Assembly (NCBI GenBank): GCA_016720565.1
Contig: JADKKJ010000011.1
Coordinates: 1,319,142-1,383,141 of the forward strand
Origin: Chitinophagaceae bacterium
Lineage (GTDB): Bacteria; Bacteroidota; Bacteroidia; Chitinophagales; Chitinophagaceae
DNA length: 64,000 nucleotides
Direction of reading: 5' to 3'
The position numbers and the translations under genes are program-made. The notes below the pieces were generated by a model, which was not told where the DNA came from, ran no database searches, and saw only the letters and a list, made by a program, of their open reading frames with translations. The stretch's first letter is position 1; every line of letters begins with the position of its first letter. Positions 42,355 through 52,059 of this stretch are shown here, piece by piece.

Positions 42355-43509
42355 ATGAACCAGCGCGAATTATTCCTGAAACATGTAGCCCAAACTTCCA
42401 TCGCACCCATGGCATTGGAGATCGTGAAAGCGGAGGGTGTGAAGCTTTATGATAAAGCCGGAAAAGAATATACTGACCTGATCGGAGGGATCAGTGTGGC
42501 GAATATTGGTCATCGTCACCCTAAAGTGTTACATGCGATCAAATCGCAGCTAGAGGACTATATGCATATTATGGTCTATGGTGAGTTTGTAGAAACACCC
42601 CAGGTTCAGTATGCCATGAAGCTGACCCAGCATTTACCAGGATCCTTGAACGCTGTTTATTTTACCAACTCCGGTTCGGAGGCTACGGAAGGGGCCATGA
42701 AACTGGCCAAACGGGTTACGGGCAGAACCAATATGGTCGGGTTTAAAAATTCTTACCATGGCAGTACCCAGGGTGCACTGAGCATGATAGGTGATGAATA
42801 CTGGCGGAATGCATTTCGTCCATTGATACCCGGCATCGTTCACCTGGACCATAATTCATTTGAGGCGCTGGATCATATCAATGAGGATACGGCCTGCGTA
42901 CTGCTGGAACCCATACAGGCGGAAGCGGGATTGAAGATCCCTTCCAAAGAATGGATGCAGGCCATTCGTAATAAATGCACGGAGACGGGAACCTTACTGA
43001 TACTGGATGAGATCCAAACTGGTTTTGGTCGCACGGGAAAATTATGGGCCTTTGAACTATTTGATATCGTTCCGGATATTTTATTACTGGGTAAAGCACT
43101 GGGTGGGGGAATGCCTTTAGGTGCTTTCATAGCCGATAAAAAACTAATGGATGCCTTTTCTGATAATCCTGTGCTCGGGCATATCAGCACTTTTGCTGGC
43201 CATCCGGTTTGTTGTGCGGCTGGATTAGCTGCTTTTGAGGTATTGCTGGAAGAAAATATCATTAAGACCAGCATGCCTGCATTACCTGAAATAACCAGTG
43301 GCTGCCTTTATTTTCCTTTTCCCCGATGGGGATGTATAGGCTTTGATTCTTTTGAGACCAATAAAAAAGTCATAGACCGTTGCCTTGAAAAAGGGTTGGT
43401 CACCGACTGGTTCCTGTTCGCATCCTCTTGTTTACGTATCTCTCCTCCGCTAACCATGACGGATGATGAATTGTTTGAAAGCCTTGAGATCGTTGGCTCG
43501 ATCAAATGA
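42355..43509 (+). CDS. Class III PLP-dependent aminotransferase
   Basis: A 384-residue fold-type I aminotransferase of the acetylornithine/ornithine type. It has YFTNSGSEATEGAMKLAKRV, SYHGSTQGALSM, ILDEIQTGFGRTGKLWAFE and the PLP lysine in LLLGKALGGGMPLGAF. Substrate is not determinable. Residues about 303-334 (from ENIIKTSM to WGCIGF) do not look like the helix and strand usually found there and are about six residues short; coding resumes normally at FDSFETNKKVIDRC. The gene ends abutting glpF stop to stop. Confidence 0.85.
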   Translation: MNQRELFLKHVAQTSIAPMALEIVKAEGVKLYDKAGKEYTDLIGGISVANIGHRHPKVLHAIKSQLEDYMHIMVYGEFVETPQVQYAMKLTQHLPGSLNAVYFTNSGSEATEGAMKLAKRVTGRTNMVGFKNSYHGSTQGALSMIGDEYWRNAFRPLIPGIVHLDHNSFEALDHINEDTACVLLEPIQAEAGLKIPSKEWMQAIRNKCTETGTLLILDEIQTGFGRTGKLWAFELFDIVPDILLLGKALGGGMPLGAFIADKKLMDAFSDNPVLGHISTFAGHPVCCAAGLAAFEVLLEENIIKTSMPALPEITSGCLYFPFPRWGCIGFDSFETNKKVIDRCLEKGLVTDWFLFASSCLRISPPLTMTDDELFESLEIVGSIK

Positions 43510-44220
43510 TCATTTGATCAGGGAAAATACCCAGGCTGCTAAAACAGCACCGAGTATTGGACCAATAACAGGCACCCATGCATAACCCCAATCAGGGTTT
43601 GCTTTACGTTTTATAGGAAGTAAAAAATGCGCGATGCGTGGTGCAAGATCACGGGCCGGATTGATGGCATAACCGGTAGGGCCTCCCAATGATAATCCGA
43701 TGGCCAATACCAGCAGGGCAACTGGTAATGCATTCAATGTTACAAAAGGAGTGGTTGGATTGGACATGGCCAATGCGCCAAATACTAATGCAAAAGATCC
43801 TATTATCTCCGTGATCGAATTATAAAATTTATTCCGAATGGCAGGTGCTGTACAGAAGCAGGCCATTTTTAAAGACGCATCTTCTGTCTGATCAAAATGC
43901 TGTTTATAACTTAGCCATACTAGGATCGAACCCAGGAATGCCCCTGCAAACTGCGCCATGATATAAGGCAATACTAATTCTGTTTTAAAGTCGGAGAAGA
44001 GATTCAGCGCAATGGTTACCGCCGGATTTAAATGTCCGCTACCACCGAATTTTACAGAAGCATAGACCCCAATAAAAACGGCCATGGCCCAGCCAAAAGC
44101 AATGACAATCCAGCCACCGTTCTGCCCTTTGGAATCTTTTAATACAACATTGGCCACTACGCCATTTCCGAATAGGATGAGGAGGGTGGTGCCGATGAAT
44201 TCGCCGAGGTAGGAATGCAT
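43510..44220 (-). CDS. glpF: Aquaporin/glycerol facilitator
   Basis: A 236-residue MIP-family channel with six helices and two NPA-type loops: HLNPAVTIALNLF (first) and GYAINPARDLAPRIAH (second). The aspartate after the second NPA-R is typical of glycerol facilitators rather than water channels. The next gene on the strand, 96 bp upstream, is glycerol kinase, so glycerol uptake and trapping are likely co-ordinated. Confidence 0.92.
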   Translation of the reverse strand: MHSYLGEFIGTTLLILFGNGVVANVVLKDSKGQNGGWIVIAFGWAMAVFIGVYASVKFGGSGHLNPAVTIALNLFSDFKTELVLPYIMAQFAGAFLGSILVWLSYKQHFDQTEDASLKMACFCTAPAIRNKFYNSITEIIGSFALVFGALAMSNPTTPFVTLNALPVALLVLAIGLSLGGPTGYAINPARDLAPRIAHFLLPIKRKANPDWGYAWVPVIGPILGAVLAAWVFSLIK

Positions 44221-44228
44221 TGTTGAGG

Positions 44229-44310
44229 GTTAAGGTTCAAGGTTCAAGGTTCAAGGTTCAAAGTTCAAAGTTCAAAGTTCAAGGTTCAAGGTTCAAAGTT
44301 CAAGGTTCAG
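44229..44310. repeat. GGTTCAA heptad array between glpK and glpF
   Basis: About eleven units of GGTTCAA or AGTTCAA at exact 7-bp spacing fill nearly the whole gap between glpF and glpK. Confidence 0.85.
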
Positions 44311-44316
44311 GGTGCC

Positions 44317-45807
44317 TTACTCCACCCAGGCTATGGCCGCCTTGATGGCGCGTTTCCAGCCATTGATAAAATTAATTCTTTTTTCATCGACCATGGTCGG
44401 TGTAAAACGATGTTCTGCCTGCCACTGATCTTTTATTGAATCAAGATCTTTCCAATAACCTACTGCCAGTCCGGCGAGATAGGCGGCACCTAAGGCTGTG
44501 GTCTCAGTAACTTTTGGCCTTACTACTACTGTATTTAAAATATCTGCCTGGAATTGCATCAGTGTATCATTCACGGTAGCACCGCCATCTACTCTTAACT
44601 CCGCAATACTGATCCCTGAATCGGCTTCCATGGCTTTCAATACATCGTAGGTTTGATAGGCGATACTGTCCAGTGCTGCTCTTGCAATATGTCCGTTAGT
44701 AGTGCCTCTGGTCATACCAAAAATGGAGCCTCTTGCATAGGCATTCCAGTAAGGCGCTCCCAATCCAGCGAAAGCAGGAACAATATAAACTCCTTCTGCT
44801 TCTTTAACAGTAGCAGCCAGTGTTTCTACTTCCGCTGAACTGCGTATGATCTTTAATCCATCTCGTAACCATTGCACCACTGCACCGGCAATAAAGACAG
44901 AACCTTCCAGCGCGTATGCTGTTTTACCATTGATCTCCCAGGCGATGGTGGTCAGCAAATTATTATTAGAGCGAATGGCTTTCTCTCCGGTATTCATGAG
45001 CATAAAACAACCCGTGCCATAAGTATTCTTAACCATTCCGGGACTGGTACATAATTGTCCGAACAGTGCTGCCTGCTGGTCACCAGCTATGCCCGCAATT
45101 GGAACAGGAGCATCCGGAATAAGATTGCCCGTATATCCATATACACAACTGGATGGTTTCACTTCGGGAAGTAAGGAGGCGGGTATATCAAAAAGTTCGA
45201 TCAATTCAGGATCCCACTGACGGGTATGGATATTCAGCAGCATGGTACGGGAGGCATTCGAAACATCAGTAACATGCACTTTCCCATTGGTAAGTTTCCA
45301 GACCAGCCATGAATCGATGGTGCCAAATGCCAGTTCTCCCTTATTTGCTTTGTCCCTGGCTCCTTCCACATGATCCAATATCCATTTGATCTTGGTGGCT
45401 GAAAAATAGGAGTCTATGATCAGTCCGGTTTTATGCTGTATTAGTTCCGCCCTACCCTTCGATCTTAGTTCATCGCAATATCCTGCTGTGCGACGGTCCT
45501 GCCAGACAATTGCATTATAAATGGGCTGACCTGTATTCCTATCCCATACTACCGTTGTTTCCCGCTGGTTAGTGATGCCGATGGCAGCGATCTGTTTCAT
45601 AGATATACCAGCATGTGCCACTGCCTCTGCCATGGTTCCAAACTGGCTGCTCCAGATCTCATTGGCATCATGCTCCACCCATCCGGGCTGGGGAAAGATC
45701 TGGGTGAATTCTTTCTGTGCTACACTGGTGATATTTCCCTGCTGGTCGAATAGAATGGAGCGGCTGGAGGTGGTGCCTTGGTCGAGGGATAATATGAAGG
45801 AGGGCAT
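44317..45807 (-). CDS. glpK: Glycerol kinase
   Basis: Phosphorylates glycerol to glycerol-3-phosphate. The 496-residue FGGY kinase shows the N-terminal LSLDQGTTSSRSILFDQQGN, WQDRRTAGYCDELR, GTIDSWLVWKLTNG, GIAGDQQAALFGQLC and the C-terminal LRVDGGATVNDTLMQFQADI. Standard length. It is transcribed toward glpF; the product joins the pool made by gpsA. Confidence 0.97.
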   Translation of the reverse strand: MPSFILSLDQGTTSSRSILFDQQGNITSVAQKEFTQIFPQPGWVEHDANEIWSSQFGTMAEAVAHAGISMKQIAAIGITNQRETTVVWDRNTGQPIYNAIVWQDRRTAGYCDELRSKGRAELIQHKTGLIIDSYFSATKIKWILDHVEGARDKANKGELAFGTIDSWLVWKLTNGKVHVTDVSNASRTMLLNIHTRQWDPELIELFDIPASLLPEVKPSSCVYGYTGNLIPDAPVPIAGIAGDQQAALFGQLCTSPGMVKNTYGTGCFMLMNTGEKAIRSNNNLLTTIAWEINGKTAYALEGSVFIAGAVVQWLRDGLKIIRSSAEVETLAATVKEAEGVYIVPAFAGLGAPYWNAYARGSIFGMTRGTTNGHIARAALDSIAYQTYDVLKAMEADSGISIAELRVDGGATVNDTLMQFQADILNTVVVRPKVTETTALGAAYLAGLAVGYWKDLDSIKDQWQAEHRFTPTMVDEKRINFINGWKRAIKAAIAWVE

Positions 45808-45838
45808 GTACTCTTTTTTTTGAAGATAGCAAATTTTA

Positions 45839-45962
45839 GCCTCAGGCTGCTGGCCACAAGCTTTGGGCCAAAATGGCTACGATTCATAATTTTCAGCCAA
45901 TTGATGAAATCCCTGAAGCATCGCTCACGGCTCAAGCCTGAAGCCTGCAGCCTGTGGCTCAG
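45839..45962. repeat. 7-bp arrays between glpK and the DUF5686 gene
   Basis: AGCCTCA/GGCTGCT/GGCCACA/AGCTTTG units at about 45839-45866 and GCTCACG/GCTCAAG/CCTGAAG/CCTGCAG-type units at about 45922-45960, each at 7-bp spacing. Confidence 0.65.
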
Positions 45963-45971
45963 ATAAGGTAA

Positions 45972-48452
45972 TTAGAAAGTAAAACGAACCGATCCAAACA
46001 CCCCAAACGATTTATCACCTGTTTTAGGAAGCGTTGAAGGAAGTACCCGCCAGATACAATCGATACGGAATACATGGAAGATATTATCAATGCCGGTGCC
46101 CAGTTCCAGATAGGTCTTGCCATCAAGTGTCTGGAAATTATTTCCATTCTTGAAATTAAGTGCGCGATTGGCGGCTGATAAATGTCCCCATAAGGCTTTG
46201 GCCGTCCAGAACTGCCTGAATTTTAATTTAGGAATGAGGCGGAATATGCCATTGCCGATATTGTGTTCGAAGTTGATACCCATATACCGGTCATGAATGA
46301 ATTCCCAGCGGTTCATCATATTGAAGGCATACTGGTTGTAATAATAAAGTTCATTACCGGGAGCTATATCCAGTAATATATAGGGGAGGGTTCCAAAGGT
46401 GCGACCTCCATATACATACCAGGAGATGCTTCCGAGGGGTGGCAGTTTCATGTAATCTGATATGCTGCCATTGATCTTGGTATAACTATAACTGCTTTTA
46501 AGAATGCCTGTGAAGCCGCGACTGATATTGATCTCTCCTATGGGATAGGGGCTCCCGAGGCTGCTTCTGTAAAAATGGTTTTCCAGGAAACGTTCCAGGT
46601 AAGCAAAGCGGAATTTTAAAGAGACCTCGAAATTATTGAAGGGATGTCCATCTCCCAATACCGGAAATGAATCTGTTGGTAATAGATTACGCAGCGGTGT
46701 GGTGATCTTGTGGGTGATAGTAAGCCGGTTCGACATCCAGTTCAGGTTCTCCCGGAATAGCTCAAATCGCTTTTCATCGATCTTGATATTTTTAATGGGA
46801 ATGCCTTTTTTCCTTACCGCCAGGGCGAAAATATTATCCATGGTCACTTCGCCATAATAGTTCTGTCCGAAATCAAGATCGTTGGTATAGGATCCATACA
46901 TATACATGCGTGGATCTTTTTTCGGCAGGTAAAAAGCTTCTGCAAAGCCTTTCAATTTTTTATCGCCAAAGCCATAAGCCAGGTAAGTATGCAGCTTGAT
47001 CTTTTTATCAAAATGTTTATTGGTACCCAGATCGAATCGTACGCGAAACCCTTCCCAGCTATTGCTGGTGATCCAGTTGAACCAGGGCCCGATCTGGTAA
47101 TTGCCAATATCGCGGTAACCTGTTCCTATAAAGGCCAGTGTTTTTGTAAATCTTTTGAACACGGGGGCATTGGTAAGCGTATCGATCATACGGATGATGC
47201 CCTGTTCAGATTTTGATAACGGCTCGTGACGTGAACTGGTCCAGAAATCCTTTGCCTTATCCATACTGCCTGGAAGAACGATGATCTCTTCCATTTGTTT
47301 ATTCTTTGCCAGCTCCGTGGTCACCGAACTATCATCTACCAGCACATTTCTATAGGTAGAGGTCTTTCTTCCGATAAAGCCAGGGCTTTTCTTGCCAACG
47401 GTCTTTACATCGATCACGTATTTGTCTTTATACAGGAACCAGGTACTATCGTTGATCAGTCTATATTCCTGAACAATGCTCAGATTGTCTACAAAGTTTA
47501 CATTGGCATCTTTGGCCAGGCGAAGGTTCATTTTCTGAATGGCGAAACTGCCCACATGTACCCAGCAATCGCCCTCGAATGTATCGCCGCCCTTTCTGCG
47601 GGGAGTAAAGACCAGGTGGAAATAGCGTTGTCCGGCCACCATCTGTGTATCCAGCACCCGGTAATTATAATAATAGTCCCCGTTATCGCTGATAGGACTG
47701 ATAAAATCCTTGTCCATTACGGGAATGAAATTATTATAAACGTTCACTACCTGGTCGGTACCGCCCAGGTTCTTAAGCAGGCTTTCATTTCTCAGTCCGC
47801 TGGTATTGGAAGCTTTGATCAGTTCCCTGCGGCGCAATGGGTTTTTAGAATAATAATAATCCGAAAGGGTTTCGGTAAGGTAAGTAGGAAGGTATTTCAT
47901 GCCTTCGCTGGTATCAATATTATTATTGATCAGGTCGGTGACCGACTTTAATGGTTTGAAGTTTCCGAATCGCTGGAAGTTCACATTCTTGAGGTCAAGT
48001 TCGAGTTTATTATAAAGTTCATAGGAGAAATTGGAAAAGCGATAGCGGTCGTTTTGTGGTTTATGCTGAACGATCTTTCGCCATACCAGCAGGCCTTTAT
48101 TCACTTTGACCTTTACAGAAGCGTTTTCATTAAATGTACCCCGAACAAAACTCACCGTTAGTTGAATGGTATCTTTTTTTGTATCGATGCGGAAAACAAA
48201 AGGCTGGAATCCAACGGAGCTAACCAATAAAGTATCTGAGGGCCATTTATTCAGGTTAAAATAAAAATGTCCGGCAGAATCGGTGAGTTTGCCGATCTCG
48301 GTATTCTTAAAGACTACCGATGCGAATGGAATGGGTTCTTCACTTACCGCGTCGATAACAGTACCAGCTATGACCCGGCGCTGGGCCTGGCTGTTGGTTT
48401 CTGTTAAAAGAAGAAGTATGAGAATGGCTATTAGCCCACGGGTTCTGTACAT
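45972..48452 (-). CDS. DUF5686 outer-membrane protein with carboxypeptidase-regulatory domain
   Basis: An 826-residue envelope protein: signal peptide (ending TETNSQAQ), a carboxypeptidase-regulatory-like domain (about 24-110, GTVIDAVSEEPIPFASVVFK), a central region, and a beta-rich C-terminal half ending GVFGSVRFTF, typical of barrels. This is the DUF5686 architecture, widespread in Bacteroidota, function unknown. Its ATG is 10 bp after the stop of the upstream gene, with a promoter overlapping that stop. Confidence 0.85.
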   Translation of the reverse strand: MYRTRGLIAILILLLLTETNSQAQRRVIAGTVIDAVSEEPIPFASVVFKNTEIGKLTDSAGHFYFNLNKWPSDTLLVSSVGFQPFVFRIDTKKDTIQLTVSFVRGTFNENASVKVKVNKGLLVWRKIVQHKPQNDRYRFSNFSYELYNKLELDLKNVNFQRFGNFKPLKSVTDLINNNIDTSEGMKYLPTYLTETLSDYYYSKNPLRRRELIKASNTSGLRNESLLKNLGGTDQVVNVYNNFIPVMDKDFISPISDNGDYYYNYRVLDTQMVAGQRYFHLVFTPRRKGGDTFEGDCWVHVGSFAIQKMNLRLAKDANVNFVDNLSIVQEYRLINDSTWFLYKDKYVIDVKTVGKKSPGFIGRKTSTYRNVLVDDSSVTTELAKNKQMEEIIVLPGSMDKAKDFWTSSRHEPLSKSEQGIIRMIDTLTNAPVFKRFTKTLAFIGTGYRDIGNYQIGPWFNWITSNSWEGFRVRFDLGTNKHFDKKIKLHTYLAYGFGDKKLKGFAEAFYLPKKDPRMYMYGSYTNDLDFGQNYYGEVTMDNIFALAVRKKGIPIKNIKIDEKRFELFRENLNWMSNRLTITHKITTPLRNLLPTDSFPVLGDGHPFNNFEVSLKFRFAYLERFLENHFYRSSLGSPYPIGEINISRGFTGILKSSYSYTKINGSISDYMKLPPLGSISWYVYGGRTFGTLPYILLDIAPGNELYYYNQYAFNMMNRWEFIHDRYMGINFEHNIGNGIFRLIPKLKFRQFWTAKALWGHLSAANRALNFKNGNNFQTLDGKTYLELGTGIDNIFHVFRIDCIWRVLPSTLPKTGDKSFGVFGSVRFTF

Positions 48453-48456
48453 GGGG

Positions 48457-48484
48457 CGAAGTTAAAAATCCACCCCCATGGCAA
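48457..48484 (-). promoter_or_regulatory. Promoter of the DUF5686 gene overlapping the upstream stop codon
   Basis: On the minus strand TTG (48484-48482), 17 nt, TAACTTCG (48464-48457), four bases, ATG 48452. The TAA of the -7 box is the stop codon of the preceding gene. One base differs from TAnnTTTG. Confidence 0.5.
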
Positions 48485-51400
48485 AATACCATTTCGGTTT
48501 GCCCTGGAATACCCCTTTCATTTCCCATGCCGCATCCAGTCTCAGGAAATAACCAAGTATGGTACTGCGTGCGCCAAAACCATAACCACCGGCAAAAGGT
48601 CCGATGCCGCCCGCTTTGGTAGTGACCATGATAGGAGGGTTATAATAACTTACAGAAGGCCTTTTCCATTTATCGAACTTGCCGTTCCAGGCCGTACCCA
48701 GGTCAACAAACTGAACCACCTGGAAATTGCGGAGGAAGGCATTATTGATCGGCTTATTGATGAATGAAGAGAACACCGGCACCCTGATCTCACTGTTGAT
48801 CACAAAAGCATTATTACCATTGGCTACATTCTGAATAAAGCCACGCATATTCACTGCCAGTGATTCATAGGCATAATCCACATCGGGATCAGGGGTATTG
48901 TTGCGGTCGAAATAACGGTAACCACCACCTTGTTTCTCATTGTTGCCAAACATCATCCAGTTATCAACTCCACCCAGGTAATAAATGATCTTACGATTAC
49001 CCCAGCTGAAATCTCCCGCCGCCCTTACGGCCCAGGTAATATTGCGGTAGATCGGCAGGTAATGACGAAGATCAAATCCAAAATTGAAAGTCTTTGGATG
49101 ATTGCCGGCTCCTGTGGTATCTTTTGGCGACTGGCTCATCCTTGCATTCAGGTCCATATAGACCTTGCCCCGAAAACCTTCCCAGATATTCAGCGCTTTG
49201 GAGATGGCATCATCATGTACAAATTCCAGATGCATCAACGCATATTTCTCTTTGAAATCCGGAACGCGTAAAGAACCAGGTACCGTTGGATCCGGTACGA
49301 AAATATATTTATCACTGCGCAGGGCAGCATTGAATCGGATGCTCCTGATCTTATTGAATGGATAACTAACAGTGCCCTGGTAAAGATTGGAATATAATTT
49401 TCCTAATAGCACAGGTCCGCCCAGGTCATAATAGGATTTTGAAGTAGCACGATAATAGGTTATCCCGTAATCGATCCTTTTTTTCAGGTACTGCGCGCGC
49501 ATCAGGTATTCCTTATTGTCGAGGCCACCATTCACCCTTACGCCACCGGTAAGTTTCCAATCTTCAAAAAGATCGGATACGCCTACCCGGAGCATTCCAT
49601 TAAAATAATCGCCATTGCTTAATTGCAGCGGACCATAGCCACCATTATAAGGCTGGTACCGGGTAACCAGTACATCATTATTAAAACCGGAGACCACATA
49701 ATCCATGGAGAATTTTGGCGGACGGTATTCAAATACCTTGGCTTTTTTCAGGATGCTCTTCTTATCTTTTTCTTCACCGGCCACCACTTTACCCAGCTTG
49801 GTGCTATCATTTTTTTCATCATCAAAGCCGCTGTTGAAGAAGTCATTCGCTTTTTTGGCCAGCGAATCCGAAGGAAGGTTGACTTCCGCCTCTTTACGGG
49901 CAGTTTTCTTTTCTTCGGCTATTACCTGCCGCATATATTCAGTAGGCCGGGCATTTACATTGCGGCGACGAAGTGTATTCTCGTCCACTTTCAACCGATA
50001 TAGCATTTTAAGGTCACCACCCAGGCGGATCACTTCACTTACCATCTGGTTATCGCCCGCAGTACGGGTCTCCAGCAAACTACTCTGGTAATTGGTCAAT
50101 GGGAATACATAGGAAGAATCATTGGTAACAGAAACATACCCTACTGAATCAATATCTGTTTTCTTCCATTCTTTCAAAAGGCTGTCTACATCTTTTGCAG
50201 GAGGATTACGAAGAACTTCATCGCCAATGAATACCAGTGTATCCAATCCGGCCCTTGCCGTAGTGAAGAATCCCGCATAGCGGTTATTCACCCCATTTTC
50301 ATCACTCACAAAAGTGAAATGCGATTGATTGTACTGGGAAGGGAAACGGGCATTGCCGTGTTTCAGGTCGGTGAGTTTTGAGATCTGTTTAGTCTCACCC
50401 TTGTTCCAGTTATCTACCAGGTAAATATTGAAATGTTTTGCCGGCAATGAATCATCTGAACTGGCGGCCTGCGCCGTAGGACGATTACTGGAGAAGAGAA
50501 TACCAGATTTATTAGGGAAGGCCACAAAAGAAGGATCCAGTTCATCATACACATCATTGGTGATCTGCTCAAAGGTTCCCTTATCGATCTTGTAGATATA
50601 GATATCGGTCTGGCCGCTTCTCACGGCACTCATCACCAGGGTATTATTGTCCAGCATGTATTTCATATCCTGGATCTGGTCAAATTGTTCGATCTCGCGT
50701 TTCCAGAGTTTGTTATGGTTTACCACATCATAAACAAAGAACTTCGTCTTGCCTTCTTCATTATAAAGAATGGCCAGCCTTGTTCCTTTTCCATCCCAGG
50801 CCAGCAATGGATAATTAGGATGAATATCTTTTTCGCGGGTACGCACGCCCAGTTTCAGCAGCACATTTCGGTTTACGAAATTTTCCATCAGTACTACCGA
50901 ATAGCGACCGCCTTTATATTCTGTAACGGCATAGCTGAATGACCGCGGAGTAGGGTTTGCATTGAAGCGGATGAAATCTTTTTTACCTATTTCCTCGCTA
51001 ACAGATAATTGTCCGCGTGGTGTATTCCTTCTTCCTTTGATATCCTTGAAATACTGGGTCTGTACATCGGTCATGAAATCGGCCAGCAGTTTCTTGAATT
51101 TCTTTTTGGCTATTTTCTGCGAAGCATTGTTCAGGTTACGGTAGATGCGGGCCAGGTAAAGGAAATAAGTGGTCTTGCCTTTTCCGTATTTATCGGCTAC
51201 ATATTTCCAGAAGGAATGGCCGGCCAGCAAAGGCTTTTCAAATGCGAACTGGTAGAAATTATTATAATCGCCATTGAGCATGATGGCGCGAAGGTCATCA
51301 TCCAGCGAGGGGCTCCAGTTTTCTGCTGCATAGGCGATATATCCATCGGTAAGCCATTTGGGAAGATCCAGCAGGGCCTGGTTAGCGGCAAACTCACCCA

Positions 51401-51860
51401 GGTCATCTCCAAAAAGCATATTATCTACCAGTATCTGGGAAATGCCCTGGCGGATCTGGCGGCGAAGATTATCATGGTTACCGTCGAAATAAACGATCAT
51501 CTTATTGTTCACCAGCCGGGTAACCCCACCTGCATTCTGCCAGTCGATGCCGATACCAATATTGGATTGCTGCATTTCATCGTAATTATTATAGACCACG
51601 ATATTGATGCGGCGCTGCGAGCCATATTCCACAAATTCCTCCAGGGAGGGAAGTTCCAGTTCAGCCACCTGCGACACATATTTACCCAGTCCCAGGCCAT
51701 CCTGGCTGAAATAAGTGTTGAAGTTTTCCGACTGATAATATTTCCAGTTGAATTTCTGGAATTGCACACGGTTCTTGCCGAACTCCACGCTGCTAACCTG
51801 GGCATTCACTGATAGAGTGAGAAGGCAGGCGATGATCAATAGATTAAGGATCTTCTTCAT
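48462..51860 (-). CDS. Giant outer-membrane protein: degenerate peptidase-MA-like, beta-propeller and barrel domains
   Basis: A 1132-residue protein. A signal peptide (ending LSVNAQ) is followed by a gluzincin/peptidase-MA-like region (about 35-260) where the usual HExxH position reads QGISQ and the second motif reads LPKWLTDGYIAYAAENW (D for E), so it is probably not catalytic. A TolB-like propeller covers about 290-560 (YNEEGKTKFFVYDV, GILFSSNRPTAQAA). A linker and a barrel ending YFAMGVDF, with a BamA-like GGYGFGARSTILGYFLRLDA, complete it. It may be a surface translocation or scaffolding protein; function unknown. Confidence 0.75.
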   Translation of the reverse strand: MKKILNLLIIACLLTLSVNAQVSSVEFGKNRVQFQKFNWKYYQSENFNTYFSQDGLGLGKYVSQVAELELPSLEEFVEYGSQRRINIVVYNNYDEMQQSNIGIGIDWQNAGGVTRLVNNKMIVYFDGNHDNLRRQIRQGISQILVDNMLFGDDLGEFAANQALLDLPKWLTDGYIAYAAENWSPSLDDDLRAIMLNGDYNNFYQFAFEKPLLAGHSFWKYVADKYGKGKTTYFLYLARIYRNLNNASQKIAKKKFKKLLADFMTDVQTQYFKDIKGRRNTPRGQLSVSEEIGKKDFIRFNANPTPRSFSYAVTEYKGGRYSVVLMENFVNRNVLLKLGVRTREKDIHPNYPLLAWDGKGTRLAILYNEEGKTKFFVYDVVNHNKLWKREIEQFDQIQDMKYMLDNNTLVMSAVRSGQTDIYIYKIDKGTFEQITNDVYDELDPSFVAFPNKSGILFSSNRPTAQAASSDDSLPAKHFNIYLVDNWNKGETKQISKLTDLKHGNARFPSQYNQSHFTFVSDENGVNNRYAGFFTTARAGLDTLVFIGDEVLRNPPAKDVDSLLKEWKKTDIDSVGYVSVTNDSSYVFPLTNYQSSLLETRTAGDNQMVSEVIRLGGDLKMLYRLKVDENTLRRRNVNARPTEYMRQVIAEEKKTARKEAEVNLPSDSLAKKANDFFNSGFDDEKNDSTKLGKVVAGEEKDKKSILKKAKVFEYRPPKFSMDYVVSGFNNDVLVTRYQPYNGGYGPLQLSNGDYFNGMLRVGVSDLFEDWKLTGGVRVNGGLDNKEYLMRAQYLKKRIDYGITYYRATSKSYYDLGGPVLLGKLYSNLYQGTVSYPFNKIRSIRFNAALRSDKYIFVPDPTVPGSLRVPDFKEKYALMHLEFVHDDAISKALNIWEGFRGKVYMDLNARMSQSPKDTTGAGNHPKTFNFGFDLRHYLPIYRNITWAVRAAGDFSWGNRKIIYYLGGVDNWMMFGNNEKQGGGYRYFDRNNTPDPDVDYAYESLAVNMRGFIQNVANGNNAFVINSEIRVPVFSSFINKPINNAFLRNFQVVQFVDLGTAWNGKFDKWKRPSVSYYNPPIMVTTKAGGIGPFAGGYGFGARSTILGYFLRLDAAWEMKGVFQGKPKWYFAMGVDF

Positions 51861-51867
51861 AGTTTTT

Positions 51868-51915
51868 TAGCTTCTAGCCGCTAGCAGCTAGCCGCTAGAG
51901 GCCCACTGCTCCTGA
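51868..51915. repeat. TAGCNNC heptad array
   Basis: TAGCTTC, TAGCCGC, TAGCAGC, TAGCCGC and TAGAGGC follow at 7-bp spacing upstream of the 1132-residue protein gene, then decay. Confidence 0.7.
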
Positions 51916-52008
51916 GTTGGAAATATTTGCTGAATTAATTGCTTTTGGGTGATTTAGAAACCATAAAAAGCAACCGTTCTCAAAGTTAGTTGTTTTGTAC
52001 TTTTAGAC

Positions 52009-52023
52009 CCCCTGAATCAGGGG
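52009..52023 (+). other. CCCCTG-AAT-CAGGGG hairpin upstream of the MBL gene
   Basis: A short perfect hairpin followed by CTTTTGA, 37 bp before ATG 52060. It lies between divergent genes, so it is either a leader hairpin (attenuator) or a remnant terminator; no upstream plus-strand gene needs it. Confidence 0.35.
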
Positions 52024-52059
52024 CTTTTGAAGTGAATTTAAAATTAAGGAAAACCCTCC

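Noticed and set aside
47295..47951. 218-codon frame antisense to the DUF5686 gene
   Set aside because: Mirror of a real gene, with no domain, signal peptide or promoter.
51009..51812. 267-codon frame antisense to the 1132-residue protein
   Set aside because: It is a shadow of a well-supported coding frame; long antisense frames are expected there and no family resemblance was seen.
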